A stretch of 64,000 nt of DNA from JANXYW01 sp031400455 (GTDB lineage Bacteria > Chloroflexota > Dehalococcoidia > DSTF01 > JACRBR01): contig JANNPX010000034.1 of NCBI GenBank assembly GCA_031400455.1, forward strand, positions 1 to 64,000, read 5' to 3'. A model generated the notes under the pieces. The model was not told where the DNA came from. It saw only the letters and a list, made by a program, of their open reading frames with translations, and made no database searches. The position numbers and the translations under genes are program-made. Below, in pieces: positions 15,978 to 23,890 of the stretch. The first letter of the stretch is position 1, and the number at the start of each line of letters is the position of its first letter.

Positions 15978-16799
15978 ATGCGGACTCAGGCGGAGCTGGC
16001 GGCGGCGTTTCGGGCGCTGCACGAGCGGGCGGGGGCGTTCGTGATTCCGAATCCGTGGGATGTGGGGTCGGCGCGGGTGCTGGCGGGGATGGGGTTCGAG
16101 GCGCTGGCGACGACGAGTTCGGGGTTCGCGTACTCGATCGGCAGGCGTGACAACACGTTCAGCCGCGAAGAGTCGATGGCGCACCTGCGCGCGCTCGTCG
16201 CAAACGTGGATGTGCCGATCAACGCCGATCTCGGGAACGCGTTCGGTGACGATCCGGCGACAGTGGCGGCGACGTTTCGTGAGGTCGCCGCGCTGGGTCT
16301 GGCAGGCGCGTCGGTCGAGGACGACTCGGGCGATCCCGATAACCCGATCTACGAGTTCGAGCTGGCGGTTGAGCGTGTGCGTGCGGCGGCCGCGGTGACG
16401 AGCGCGCTACCGTTTCCGTTCATGCTGACGGCGCGCGCCGAGAACTTCCTGAACGGGCGACGCGATCTGGCGGACACGATCCGGCGGTTGCAGGCGTTCC
16501 AGGACGCGGGTGCGGACGTGCTGTATGCGCCGGGGATCTCGACGAAAGAGGAGATCGCGGCGGTGACATCGTCCGTGGATCGACCGGTGAACGTGCTGAT
16601 CGGTTTGCCGGGCATGACGTTCTCGGTGAGCGATCTGGCTGAGTTGGGTGTGAAGCGCATCAGCACGGGCGGCTTGCTCGCGCGCGCAGCCATCGGCGCG
16701 CTGATGCGCGCGGGCGCGGAGATGCGCGATGAGGGCACGTTCACGTTCGTGAAGGATACCGGCGCCTTTCGTGACGTGTATCCGTGGTTGGAGGGGTGA
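15978..16799 (+). CDS. Isocitrate lyase/PEP mutase family protein
   Basis: 273 residues; GAGAGG stands about 12 bases before ATG. It is a TIM-barrel of the ICL/PEPM superfamily: the opening AGAFVIPNPWDVGSARVLAGMGFEALATTSSG is diagnostic, followed by PINADLGNAFGD, ASVEDDSGD (acidic metal-site region), LTARAENFL and a C-terminal STGGLLARAAIGAL. The KKCGH catalytic loop of true isocitrate lyases is absent, so it belongs to the short carboxyphosphonoenolpyruvate mutase/oxaloacetate-hydrolase-like branch. These cleave or form C-C or P-C bonds of 2-oxo acids using Mg2+. The exact substrate cannot be told. It stands alone between a terminator and a convergent hypothetical gene. Confidence 0.9.
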   Translation: MRTQAELAAAFRALHERAGAFVIPNPWDVGSARVLAGMGFEALATTSSGFAYSIGRRDNTFSREESMAHLRALVANVDVPINADLGNAFGDDPATVAATFREVAALGLAGASVEDDSGDPDNPIYEFELAVERVRAAAAVTSALPFPFMLTARAENFLNGRRDLADTIRRLQAFQDAGADVLYAPGISTKEEIAAVTSSVDRPVNVLIGLPGMTFSVSDLAELGVKRISTGGLLARAAIGALMRAGAEMRDEGTFTFVKDTGAFRDVYPWLEG

Positions 16800-16818
16800 G
16801 TCGAACGGCTGCTCGCCG

Positions 16819-17202
16819 CTAGCTCTGCATGCCCGCGGCTAGCAGGACGCCGTTGTGGATGAGGAAGCTGCGCACGGTGTTGCCGGCTTTGCCTTTGCGG
16901 ATGCGCGAGCCCTCGATCGTCGCCTGCCACTCGTCAATCAAGTTGGAGTAGCGTTCGCGGCCTTTCGTGCGGATGCGCTTTTGGCCGTCCTTGATCATCG
17001 TGGTCTGCTTGATGATCTGGTCGGGATCGCAGTTGGCGTAGATGCAGAATGCTTCGAGCATGGGCAGGCGCTCGGGATCGTCGGTCGCGGGGTCGCCGCC
17101 CCAGTGTTGCTGGAGGCCGTCGAGCCATGTCGCCACGCTGGCGTATTCGGTGAGGGGGCGGAGGGTGATTGGCGGTTCGGGTGGTGCGGTGTCGGTGGCC
17201 AA
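16819..17202 (-). CDS. Hypothetical protein, weakly recombinase-N-domain-like
   Basis: 127 residues. Not confidently recognised. It has an acidic/aromatic N-terminal half (TEYASVATWLDGLQQHWGG), a DPDQIIKQTTMIKDGQKRIR stretch, and a basic C-terminal part with NTVRSFLIHNGVLL. The alternating helices and the VRSFLIHNGV end recall the SAM-like core-binding domain of tyrosine recombinases, but there is no catalytic domain (no RHRY set). It may be a remnant of an integrase or a free-standing DNA-binding protein. It converges with the ICL/PEPM gene 19 bp away, and repeat DNA lies upstream (17229-17389). Confidence 0.6.
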   Translation of the reverse strand: MATDTAPPEPPITLRPLTEYASVATWLDGLQQHWGGDPATDDPERLPMLEAFCIYANCDPDQIIKQTTMIKDGQKRIRTKGRERYSNLIDEWQATIEGSRIRKGKAGNTVRSFLIHNGVLLAAGMQS

Positions 17203-17228
17203 CGCGTCCTCTGTTCGTGCGAGCGATG

Positions 17229-17318
17229 GGACAGGCCTGAAGGCCTGTCCGTACGGCTGGGTGGTGCGGCGGTGGTCGCGTTCCTCGGGCGTGACCGGAG
17301 CTCAAGCTCCTCCGCTAC
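17229..17318. repeat. Two REP-like hairpins with GTAC/CTAC foot
   Basis: First: GGACAGGCCT-GA-AGGCCTGTCC followed by GTAC (17229-17254). Second: CGGAGCT-CA-AGCTC-c-tCCG followed by CTAC (about 17295-17318). On the opposite strand the hairpins therefore start with GTAC or GTAG, as REP elements served by REP-associated transposases do. Related hairpins occur at 20804, 36031, 36314, 36639, 38639, 42159, 42194 and 45337. Confidence 0.75.
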
Positions 17319-17347
17319 GAGAACGGAATCATCGGCCGCCGGACCCT

Positions 17348-17389
17348 CGAACTACGAACTACCCACTACAAACTACGAACTCCGACCTA
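17348..17389. repeat. 7-bp-period array, CGAACTA type
   Basis: Heptamers CGAACTA, CGAACTA, CCCACTA, CAAACTA, CGAACTC, CGACCTA. The reverse complement repeats the unit order of the array at 5104-5138. It touches the 3' end of the nitroreductase gene. Confidence 0.85.
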
Positions 17390-18175
17390 CATCGGGAGGC
17401 CGTACTTTTCGGCTAGCTTCTTGATTTCTTCGATGCGGGCGGGGTTGTTGGGTGTGGCGGGCGGCTGGATCATCTTTGCCGCCTTCAGTTCTTCGACGAC
17501 TTTGTCATCGCGCTTGAAGGGCTGGCCGTACTTGCCTTCGTGGTACATCTCCTCGAACGGCGGCCGGGGGCGCTGGCCGCCGGCTTCCCACGATTCGGCC
17601 GGGTAGCCGACGAGGAGGGTGGGCATCGGGATCCAGTCGTCGGGCACCTGGAATACTTCTTTGAGCACGTTCGGCATGAGCGTGACGAACCCGACGCCGA
17701 GACCTTCGTCGACGCCGGCGAGCATCGCTTGGCAGGCGGCGATGCCGACGTCGAAGGTCGATGCGACGGGGTAGCCGGCACCCTCGGTCATGGGCTTGAG
17801 AATGTGGGGGTAGACGAAATCGTCGACGAACTTGTGGCTCCAGCCGTGCGTCGGCGCGAGAGCTCCGACGTCGACGAGCTCCTTGAGGGGACGGCCCTCG
17901 TTGCGCTGCACGACGCCGAGATCGTTGAAGAAGTGGATGTGGACGGGAGCCAGCTCTACGTTGAGGCCGGCCACGGGTGTCTTGAGGCGCTTGAGCTGGT
18001 CCTCGGTGAGGTCGTCGCGGAAGCCGACGATGGCGCGGGCCCACTGCGCGTTCACGGCGCAGGAGGCGAGGCGAGCCGCCTCGAGCATCTTCTGGATCTT
18101 CTCGCGCTCGACGGGCCGGTCGGGGTCGAAGAAGCGGATGGAGCGGCGGCGGCCGATGACTTCCTTGAATTCCAT
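17387..18175 (-). CDS. Nitroreductase-family flavoprotein
   Basis: 262 residues. The N-terminal MEFKEVIGRRRSIRFFDPDRP is the FMN-phosphate-binding Arg-rich motif of the family (RRSIR). The middle contains AARLASCAVNAQWARAIVGF, matching the APSAxNxQPWxF-type FMN/substrate loop, and the C-terminal part GVGFVTLMPNVLKEVFQVPDDW then MPTLLVGYPAES matches the last FMN-contacting loop. Such enzymes reduce nitro, quinone or enone groups with NAD(P)H, or act in special roles such as dehalogenation; no halide-specific motif can be claimed. The tail after about 205 (FEEMYHEGKYGQPFKRDD, then Lys/Glu-rich) is an extension. The gene stands alone; no close operon partner. Confidence 0.9.
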   Translation of the reverse strand: MEFKEVIGRRRSIRFFDPDRPVEREKIQKMLEAARLASCAVNAQWARAIVGFRDDLTEDQLKRLKTPVAGLNVELAPVHIHFFNDLGVVQRNEGRPLKELVDVGALAPTHGWSHKFVDDFVYPHILKPMTEGAGYPVASTFDVGIAACQAMLAGVDEGLGVGFVTLMPNVLKEVFQVPDDWIPMPTLLVGYPAESWEAGGQRPRPPFEEMYHEGKYGQPFKRDDKVVEELKAAKMIQPPATPNNPARIEEIKKLAEKYGLPM

Positions 18176-18367
18176 GGGGCCTCCGGACGTAATTACGTGG
18201 TTGCGGTTGGAATTGTGTGGGGCGGGCGGGTTAGGGTCAACGCGGGCGCTTCGCGCGGCAGGAAGCGGGAGCGGGAAGCGCCAAACGTGACTGGCCGCTG
18301 TTTGCTGTGATGCGGTCAGGTGTCATCCTTTGGGCCTGATTCGACTACGAGACGAGAGGATGCGGAC

Positions 18368-19180
18368 ATGAGCTACGAGACGATTCTGTACGAGAAGACT
18401 GACGGCGTCGCGGTGATCACGCTGAACCGGCCGGAGCGGATGAACGCGTTCACGGAGTCGATGATCCGCGAATGGGCGGATGCGCTGGAGGACGCGCGGC
18501 TGGATCGCGACGTGCGCGCCGTGATTGTGACGGGCAACGGGCGCGCGTTCTGTGCCGGCGCTGACCTCCGGGGCGGATCTGGCGTCAGTGAGACCGCACA
18601 GGCGGCCACAGCGCCGACGGCAGCATCGCGGCGGAACTGGCTGCGCGACGGCGTACACATGGTGCCACGCGCGGTTCAGTTGCTCGACAAGCCGTACATC
18701 GCCGCAGTCAACGGGTCGGCGGTGGGCGCCGGCATGGACATGGCGTCGATGGCGGACCTGCGGATCGCGTCGGATGCTGCGAAGTTCGCGATGTCGTACG
18801 TGAAGGTCGGCCTAGTGCCCGGCGACGGCGGCTGCTACTTCCTGCCGCGGATCGTTGGCATCGCGAAGGCGCTGGAGATGATCTGGACGGGCGACTTCGT
18901 GGATGCGCAGGAGGCGCTTCGGATCGGCTACGTGTCGAAGGTGGTGCCGGCAGACGACCTGATGACGACGGCGATGGAGTTCGCGCAGCGGCTGTCGCAA
19001 GGCCCCGCCGTCGCAATGCAACTCGCCAAGCGGCTGGTGTATCGCGGCCTCAACGCCGACTGGCAGGAGGCGTTCGAGATGGCGGGATCGGCGATGGCGA
19101 TCGCGCAGTCGACGGAGGATGCGCGCGAAGGTCCGCGCGCGTTCGTGGAGGGGCGGCAGCCGAAGTTCGTGGGCCGGTGA
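18368..19180 (+). CDS. Enoyl-CoA hydratase/isomerase family protein
   Basis: 270 residues from ATG 18368; the upstream in-frame ATG at 18320 is rejected because GAGAGG stands just before 18368 and MSYETILYEKTDGVAVITL is a typical crotonase start. Crotonase features: NRPERMNAFT, the first oxyanion-hole strand AFCAGADLRGG, the second NGSAVGAGMDMASMADLRIA, and the catalytic-acid region near LVPGDGGCYFLPRIVG, where a Gly-Asp replaces the Glu pair common in hydratases. An insertion rich in Ala/Thr (about 82-100) follows the first oxyanion loop. It acts on an acyl-CoA, probably in fatty-acid or aromatic breakdown, but the exact reaction is open. Its stop is 3 bp from the convergent glycosyltransferase stop. 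Confidence 0.92.
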   Translation: MSYETILYEKTDGVAVITLNRPERMNAFTESMIREWADALEDARLDRDVRAVIVTGNGRAFCAGADLRGGSGVSETAQAATAPTAASRRNWLRDGVHMVPRAVQLLDKPYIAAVNGSAVGAGMDMASMADLRIASDAAKFAMSYVKVGLVPGDGGCYFLPRIVGIAKALEMIWTGDFVDAQEALRIGYVSKVVPADDLMTTAMEFAQRLSQGPAVAMQLAKRLVYRGLNADWQEAFEMAGSAMAIAQSTEDAREGPRAFVEGRQPKFVGR

Positions 19181-19183
19181 CCA

Positions 19184-20677
19184 TCACCGCCCGGGCAGGC
19201 GCCCGCGGCGATAGAGGCGCGAATCGTTGACTTCCGTCACGAGCACGTAGCGCGCGGCGACGAACGCATCGAGTTCCTCGAACGGAGCGTACGCCTCGTC
19301 GGAGATCACGATGTACGCCGGCGGGTGCGCGTCGAGGTCGTGGAGGATCTCTTCTTTCGCGCCAGGGATCACGTCGCCAAGGAATGACGTGTAGTAACGC
19401 GTCGGATTCGTCATGCCGGCGTCGGCGTACAGCCACGGCAGCTCGCTCCACGAGAACAGCGTCGTGCCAGCGCCGTCGCGCTCGATCTCGGCGGCTATAT
19501 CGCGAACGGTGAACACCTTGCCGTCGAAGTTCAAGACGTAGTCGTCGTCGCTCATCGTGCCGTATTCGTGCTGGACGAAGGTGCGATAGTAGTCGATGGG
19601 ATCGAGTTGCGTGCGCTCTTCGTACGCGAAGGCGAACTGGCCGAAGACGACCGCTACGACGAGCACTGCGCCGACCGCCAGCGCGATCTTGCCGACGTCC
19701 TCCGCTTCCTGCCCGAGCGGGTCGGCGACCAGCACCAGCGCGAGCGCCGGCATCGCTTGCTGCAGATAGTGCGGGAACGCGAACGAACTCGACGTGGCGC
19801 CCGCGATCGCAAATCCGAGCCATAGCATCGGGAACATGCTGAGGCGCACCGGCCGCCCGAGTTGGCGGCGGCGCACGAGCCAGGCGACAGCCAGCAGCGA
19901 CGGCAGGAAGCCAGCGAACCGCGCGAACGGCGATTGCGACGGTCCGAGATCCGCGTATACACCGAGCGAGCCGGCGATGGCGTACCAGTACTCGCCAAAT
20001 GCGCCGGCGGCGAGGAAGTAGAGCGAGAACACCGCCTGCGGCACCGCGAAGCCGACGGCGAGCGGCACCAGCGCGCGCAGCGGGTGGTTGTGCATGATCC
20101 AGATCATCATTGCGATCGCCGCGCCATCGAAGACGGCAACCTGTTTGTAACCGGCAGCGATGCCGATGAAGACGCCGACGGCCACGTACCACGGGGTGCG
20201 TGTTGTGACGGGGCGGCGTTCCGCGAGCACGTACGCCAGGACGGCGAGGGATGCCGGGAGCACCATGAACGTCTCCGTCATGGCGAGATTGCCCTCGACC
20301 AGCGGCGTGCCCATGCCGAAGGCGAGGAGCAATCCTGCGACGAGCGAGCGCCGCGCGCCGAACAGCACGAAAGCGATCGCCATGACGACGATTTGCGTCG
20401 CGAGCACGCTGATCGTGGCGACGAGATGCAGCGGGAACACGCCCGTGCCGAACGCGGACTGGATTCCTGCGTAGGTGAAGAAGATCAGCGGCGGCTTGTT
20501 ATCCCAGGCGCCGGCATAGAGCGTGGCGCCGTGACGGACGTTGTACGCGACCGCGGCAAAGATGCCCTCGTCGCCGTACCAGCGCGGCTCGTAGAGCGAC
20601 GGGAAGTGGAGCAGGAACGCGATGGCTAGCGTCGCCGTGGCGGTCGCGGTGTAGGCGATGGCGGGGCGGGTGGACAT
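19184..20677 (-). CDS. GT39/ArnT-like membrane glycosyltransferase
   Basis: 497 residues from ATG 20677 (MSTRPAIAYTATATATLAIA). About ten hydrophobic helices span residues 5-400. The first external loop has the GT-C signature acidic pair in RWYGDEGIF (about residues 33-41), close after helix 1. A soluble C-terminal domain (about 400-497) with AHPPAYIVISDEAYAPFEEL follows. Such proteins transfer a sugar from a polyprenyl phosphate donor to protein or lipid at the outer face of the membrane. Donor and acceptor are unknown. An upstream extension to 20770 is rejected as Arg/Pro shadow sequence in a repeat region. The gene stands alone. Confidence 0.88.
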   Translation of the reverse strand: MSTRPAIAYTATATATLAIAFLLHFPSLYEPRWYGDEGIFAAVAYNVRHGATLYAGAWDNKPPLIFFTYAGIQSAFGTGVFPLHLVATISVLATQIVVMAIAFVLFGARRSLVAGLLLAFGMGTPLVEGNLAMTETFMVLPASLAVLAYVLAERRPVTTRTPWYVAVGVFIGIAAGYKQVAVFDGAAIAMMIWIMHNHPLRALVPLAVGFAVPQAVFSLYFLAAGAFGEYWYAIAGSLGVYADLGPSQSPFARFAGFLPSLLAVAWLVRRRQLGRPVRLSMFPMLWLGFAIAGATSSSFAFPHYLQQAMPALALVLVADPLGQEAEDVGKIALAVGAVLVVAVVFGQFAFAYEERTQLDPIDYYRTFVQHEYGTMSDDDYVLNFDGKVFTVRDIAAEIERDGAGTTLFSWSELPWLYADAGMTNPTRYYTSFLGDVIPGAKEEILHDLDAHPPAYIVISDEAYAPFEELDAFVAARYVLVTEVNDSRLYRRGRLPGR

Positions 20678-20693
20678 GTGGGGAGGATAGCGG

Positions 20694-20827
20694 GTGGGTC
20701 GTCGGTCGTCGGGCGTTGGGAACCGCGAAGGGCACGAAGGGGCGCGAAGGGTTCGGGTCGGGGCCGCCACGTGGACGAAGAGCAGGCCTGCGTGAAGGTG
20801 CGACCGGAGCTGAAGCTCCTCCGCTAC
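20694..20827. repeat. Mixed repeat block: heptamers, 9-mers and REP-like hairpin
   Basis: Heptamers GTGGGTC, GTCGGTC, GTCGGGC, GTTGGGA (20694-20721) run into GGAACC and a 9-bp-period array CGCGAAGGG, CACGAAGGG, GCGCGAAGG (20723-20749). A REP-like hairpin CCGGAGC-TGAA-GCTCC-tCCG with CTAC foot lies at 20804-20827. All three repeat classes of the window thus meet in one 135-bp gap. Confidence 0.75.
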
Positions 20828-20848
20828 AAGCTCGGAGAGATCGTCGGG

Positions 20849-22078
20849 CTACGCCGAGGCGGCGGTGGGGTCTTCGATGTGGCGGGTGGCGCGGATCTTC
20901 TTGATGCGGCGGCCGAGCACGCTGAGGACGCGCAGTGTCAGGCCGTCGACGTGGACTTCGTCGCCGGCAACGGGCACTTTGCCGAGGAGGTGGTAGACGA
21001 AGCCGCCCACGCTGTCGTAGTCCTGCTCTTCCTCATCCGGGACGAAGTCGAACAATTCGGTGAGCGCGTACATGCCGACGCGTGCGTCGAGGATGGCTTC
21101 CGAGTCGTTCACGCGCTCGATGGGCGCTTCTTCGCGATCGTACTCGTCCTGGATCTCGCCGACGATCTCTTCGAGCAGATCCTCGATGGTGACGAGGCCG
21201 GCGGTGCCGCCATACTCGTCGATGACGATCGCGATGTGCACCTTGCTCTTCCGGAACTCTGCCAGCAACTCATCGACGCGCTTGGATTCCGGGATGAAGT
21301 AGGGCGGGCGGGCGATGTCCTGGAGCGGCGGGCGGCGATTCTCGGCGAGACAGCGGAGGAGGTCCTTCGCGTAGATGATGCCGACGACCTTGTCGATCGT
21401 TTCGTCGTAGAGCGGGATGCGACTGAAACCCTTCTCCACGACGAGCTTTAGCGCGTCATCGATGGTCTCGGTCTCGTCGAGTGCGACGATGTCGATGCGG
21501 GGAGCCATGATCTCGCGGGCGACGGTGTCCTCCATCTCGATGATGCCGCGGATCATCTGGCGCTCTTCTTCCTCGATGGGCTCGCCGTCGGTCTCGATCT
21601 CGGCGAGGCGGAGGATCTCCTCCGTCTCGTCCTCCTCGTCGTCGGCGTTGATCTGCACGACGGATGCCAGCCCTTGGTTGATCGCGCCGGCGATCGGGCC
21701 GAAGATCATCCGGAAGAGCGCGATGAATGCGGCGAGGCGCATGCCCCACTGCTCGGCGCTGCGGGCAACGATCAGCCGCGGCACCGCATCGAGCACCGCC
21801 ACCGCGGCGAGGGAGGCCGCGGCGCCGGTGACGAGCACGCCCCACGTGTGACCCTGCTCGCGCGTGACGACGAAGATGCCGAAGGCAGTCGCAACCACGA
21901 CCGCGAGATTGCGCACGACCGCGAGCGCGCCAAGGGTCGATGCGCGGCGGTCGACGTTGGCCAGCAGCGATACCGCGCGGCGATCACCCTTCCCCACGAG
22001 CGCGCGCAGGCGGACGCGGTTGGCAGAGGCGACCGCGGATTCGGCGGCGGCGACGATGACGAGGAGGAGCAGCGCCAA
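20849..22078 (-). CDS. CNNM/CorC-type membrane protein with CBS pair
   Basis: About 409 residues as annotated from TTG 22078. Domains: DUF21/CNNM membrane part (about 1-150, three to four helices), linker with EEEERQMIRGIIEMEDTVAREIMAPR (the standard junction), a CBS pair (about 195-320, IVIDEYGGTAGLVTIEDLLEEIVGEI), and a C-terminal CorC_HlyC transporter-associated domain (about 335-405). Members are linked to Mg2+/Co2+ efflux; older names are hemolysin C or TlyC. The start is uncertain: TTG 22078 falls inside the first helix, and no ATG or GTG exists upstream in frame. CTG 22117 would give a normal N terminus (then DSDSTLGIVFF) and overlaps the glmU stop, implying coupling. The gene follows glmU. 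Confidence 0.88.
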   Translation of the reverse strand: MALLLLVIVAAAESAVASANRVRLRALVGKGDRRAVSLLANVDRRASTLGALAVVRNLAVVVATAFGIFVVTREQGHTWGVLVTGAAASLAAVAVLDAVPRLIVARSAEQWGMRLAAFIALFRMIFGPIAGAINQGLASVVQINADDEEDETEEILRLAEIETDGEPIEEEERQMIRGIIEMEDTVAREIMAPRIDIVALDETETIDDALKLVVEKGFSRIPLYDETIDKVVGIIYAKDLLRCLAENRRPPLQDIARPPYFIPESKRVDELLAEFRKSKVHIAIVIDEYGGTAGLVTIEDLLEEIVGEIQDEYDREEAPIERVNDSEAILDARVGMYALTELFDFVPDEEEQDYDSVGGFVYHLLGKVPVAGDEVHVDGLTLRVLSVLGRRIKKIRATRHIEDPTAASA

Positions 22079-22109
22079 CGCGAAGAAGACGATGCCCAGC
22101 GTGCTATCG

Positions 22110-23537
22110 CTATCCAGGGTCGGCCTCCTCGCTCGCGGCGGCGTTTTGGGCGCGGATGCGGGCGGGAGAGCCGATCGCCATCATGCCGTCGGGCACGTCG
22201 CGGGTGACGACCGAACCGGCGCTGGTACGTGCGCCGCGCCCGATGTTCACCGGGGCGACGAGCATGGTGTCGCTGCCGATGAACGCGCCGTCGCCGATGG
22301 TGGTGGCGTGCTTGTTCGCGCCGTCGTAGTTGGCGGTGATGGTGCCGGCGCCGATGTTCACGCCGTCGCCGACCGTGGCATCGCCGATGTAGCTGAAGTG
22401 CCCCATGCGGGTGCCGCGCCCGAGCCGTGACGCCTTAATCTCGGCGTAGTTGCCGATGTGCACGCGCTCGCAGAGGTGCGAGCCGGGGCGCAGGTGGCTG
22501 TACGGGCCGATATCGACGTGCGCCTCGACGGTGGACTCCTCGACGGTCGAGGAGCGGATCTTGCACTCGTCGCCGATCGTCGAGCCCTGGATCATCGTTC
22601 CAGGACCGATCGTGCAGTTCGCGCCGATGCTGCTGGCTCCGCGCAGATGGGTATTCGGCTCAATTGTGGTGTCGCCGCCGATCATCACGCCGGCGTCGAT
22701 GAACGTCGACGGCGGATCGACGATGGTGACACCGGCGAGCATGTGGCGGCGGCGGATGCGGTCGCGCATGGCGGCTTCCGCTTCGGCGAGCTGGATGCGG
22801 TCGTTGATGCCGCGCACCTCGATCGGGTCGGCCGCTTCGACGGCGACTGCTGCATTGCCTTCGTCGTGCGCCATCGCCGCCAGGTGGGTGAGGTAGCGCT
22901 CGCCGTTCGGCGCGGGCTCGATCTTCGGGAGGTGCGACCAGAGCCATGACGCGCGCGCGGCGTACTGGCCGGCGTTGATGTGACGCGGAGTCGCCGGATC
23001 GACTTCACCGGCGTCCTTCGTCTCGACGATGCGCACGACGCGGTCGCCGTCGAGCTCGACATATCCGTACGCCTCGACCGGCACGTGCGCGGTGAGCAGC
23101 GCGAGGTCAGGCGCGCCGTCGGCGGCTTCGATCGCGGCCATCAGGCGACGGAGCGTTGCGGGCAGAACGAGCGGCACATCGCCGTTCATGATCAGCACGA
23201 AGTCCGCGTCGCCTGCCGCTTCGCGCGCGCATTCGACAGCGTGGCCGGTGCCGAGCGGCTGTGGCTGGACGGCGAATCGCACGCCGTCGCCCGCCGCTTC
23301 GCGGACGGTGGCCGACTCCGGTCCGCTGCCGACGACGACGACGCATTCGGTGACGCCTGCGGCGCGCGCGGCTTCGATGACGTGACGGACGATCGGCCGG
23401 CCGGCGACCGGGTGCGCGACCTTCGGCAGGGCCGAACGCATGCGCGTACCCTGCCCGGCGGCCATGACGATGGCGACCCATCGTGGATGCGATGCGCCCT
23501 GCCGGATCTGTGGAGGTTCGTCTGAGTGTTCTATCAA
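22110..23537 (-). CDS. glmU: Bifunctional UDP-GlcNAc pyrophosphorylase / GlcN-1-P acetyltransferase
   Basis: 475 residues, slightly longer than the ~456 of E. coli GlmU because of a ~20-residue N-terminal extension before the nucleotide-binding loop. The uridyltransferase half (about 20-250) has VMAAGQGTRMRSALPKVAH, PLGTGHAVECA and NGDVPLV. The acetyltransferase half (about 270-460) is a left-handed beta-helix with hexapeptide repeats and the catalytic-site region GPYSHLRPG, NYAEIKASRLG and ANYDGANKH. It makes UDP-N-acetylglucosamine for peptidoglycan and other polymers. Cytoplasmic. The CNNM/CorC gene overlaps or follows immediately. Confidence 0.96.
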   Translation of the reverse strand: MIEHSDEPPQIRQGASHPRWVAIVMAAGQGTRMRSALPKVAHPVAGRPIVRHVIEAARAAGVTECVVVVGSGPESATVREAAGDGVRFAVQPQPLGTGHAVECAREAAGDADFVLIMNGDVPLVLPATLRRLMAAIEAADGAPDLALLTAHVPVEAYGYVELDGDRVVRIVETKDAGEVDPATPRHINAGQYAARASWLWSHLPKIEPAPNGERYLTHLAAMAHDEGNAAVAVEAADPIEVRGINDRIQLAEAEAAMRDRIRRRHMLAGVTIVDPPSTFIDAGVMIGGDTTIEPNTHLRGASSIGANCTIGPGTMIQGSTIGDECKIRSSTVEESTVEAHVDIGPYSHLRPGSHLCERVHIGNYAEIKASRLGRGTRMGHFSYIGDATVGDGVNIGAGTITANYDGANKHATTIGDGAFIGSDTMLVAPVNIGRGARTSAGSVVTRDVPDGMMAIGSPARIRAQNAAASEEADPG

Positions 23538-23722
23538 GGTTTCGGCGGTTGCCTCGCCGCGCGTGCGGCGGCGAGCGCTGGGCCGTTGCAGGATCGTATC
23601 GACGGGGGTTGGAAGGTGTCAAGGGAGGGGAGTCCGGGGTTGACAGGCGGCGGTCCGCCGTCCGGGCTCTGTGCTCGGTGGTTGACGTAGCCGCGGGCGT
23701 GCGGATCGCTGATAATCTGCGC

Positions 23723-23890
23723 ATGGAACCGCAGATCCGCTACGTGAAGACAAGCGACGGGGTGAGCATCGCTTACGCGGTCGCGGGCGAAGGCCCGCCG
23801 GTCGTGGTGTTCGAGGATCGGGGTGAGCACGCGTTGAAGGGCATCGCCGAACCGCAGCGGGTGTTCGCGGTGCGGAAGGACGCTGGGTGA
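23723..23890 (+). pseudogene. Head-tail deletion remnant of an alpha/beta hydrolase-cyclase gene
   Basis: A 55-codon frame from ATG 23723 to TGA 23890. Its first 28 residues (MEPQIRYVKTSDGVSIAYAV then AGEGPPVVV) resemble the start of the alpha/beta-hydrolase domain of the next gene (AEPQIRYCVSADGTRIAFTF). The next residues, FEDRGEHALKGIAEPQRVFA, are identical to the extreme C terminus of the same gene, and the DNA there is almost identical (about 23813-23873 against 25110-25170). So the middle of a tandem paralogue, about 1.2 kb, appears deleted, leaving head fused to tail. TGA overlaps the ATG of the intact gene (TGATG), so the remnant may still serve as a translated leader. Confidence 0.75.

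Noticed and set aside
16819..17202. Integrase or mobile element end
   Set aside because: No catalytic domain, no att-like direct repeats and no cargo; kept as a hypothetical gene only.
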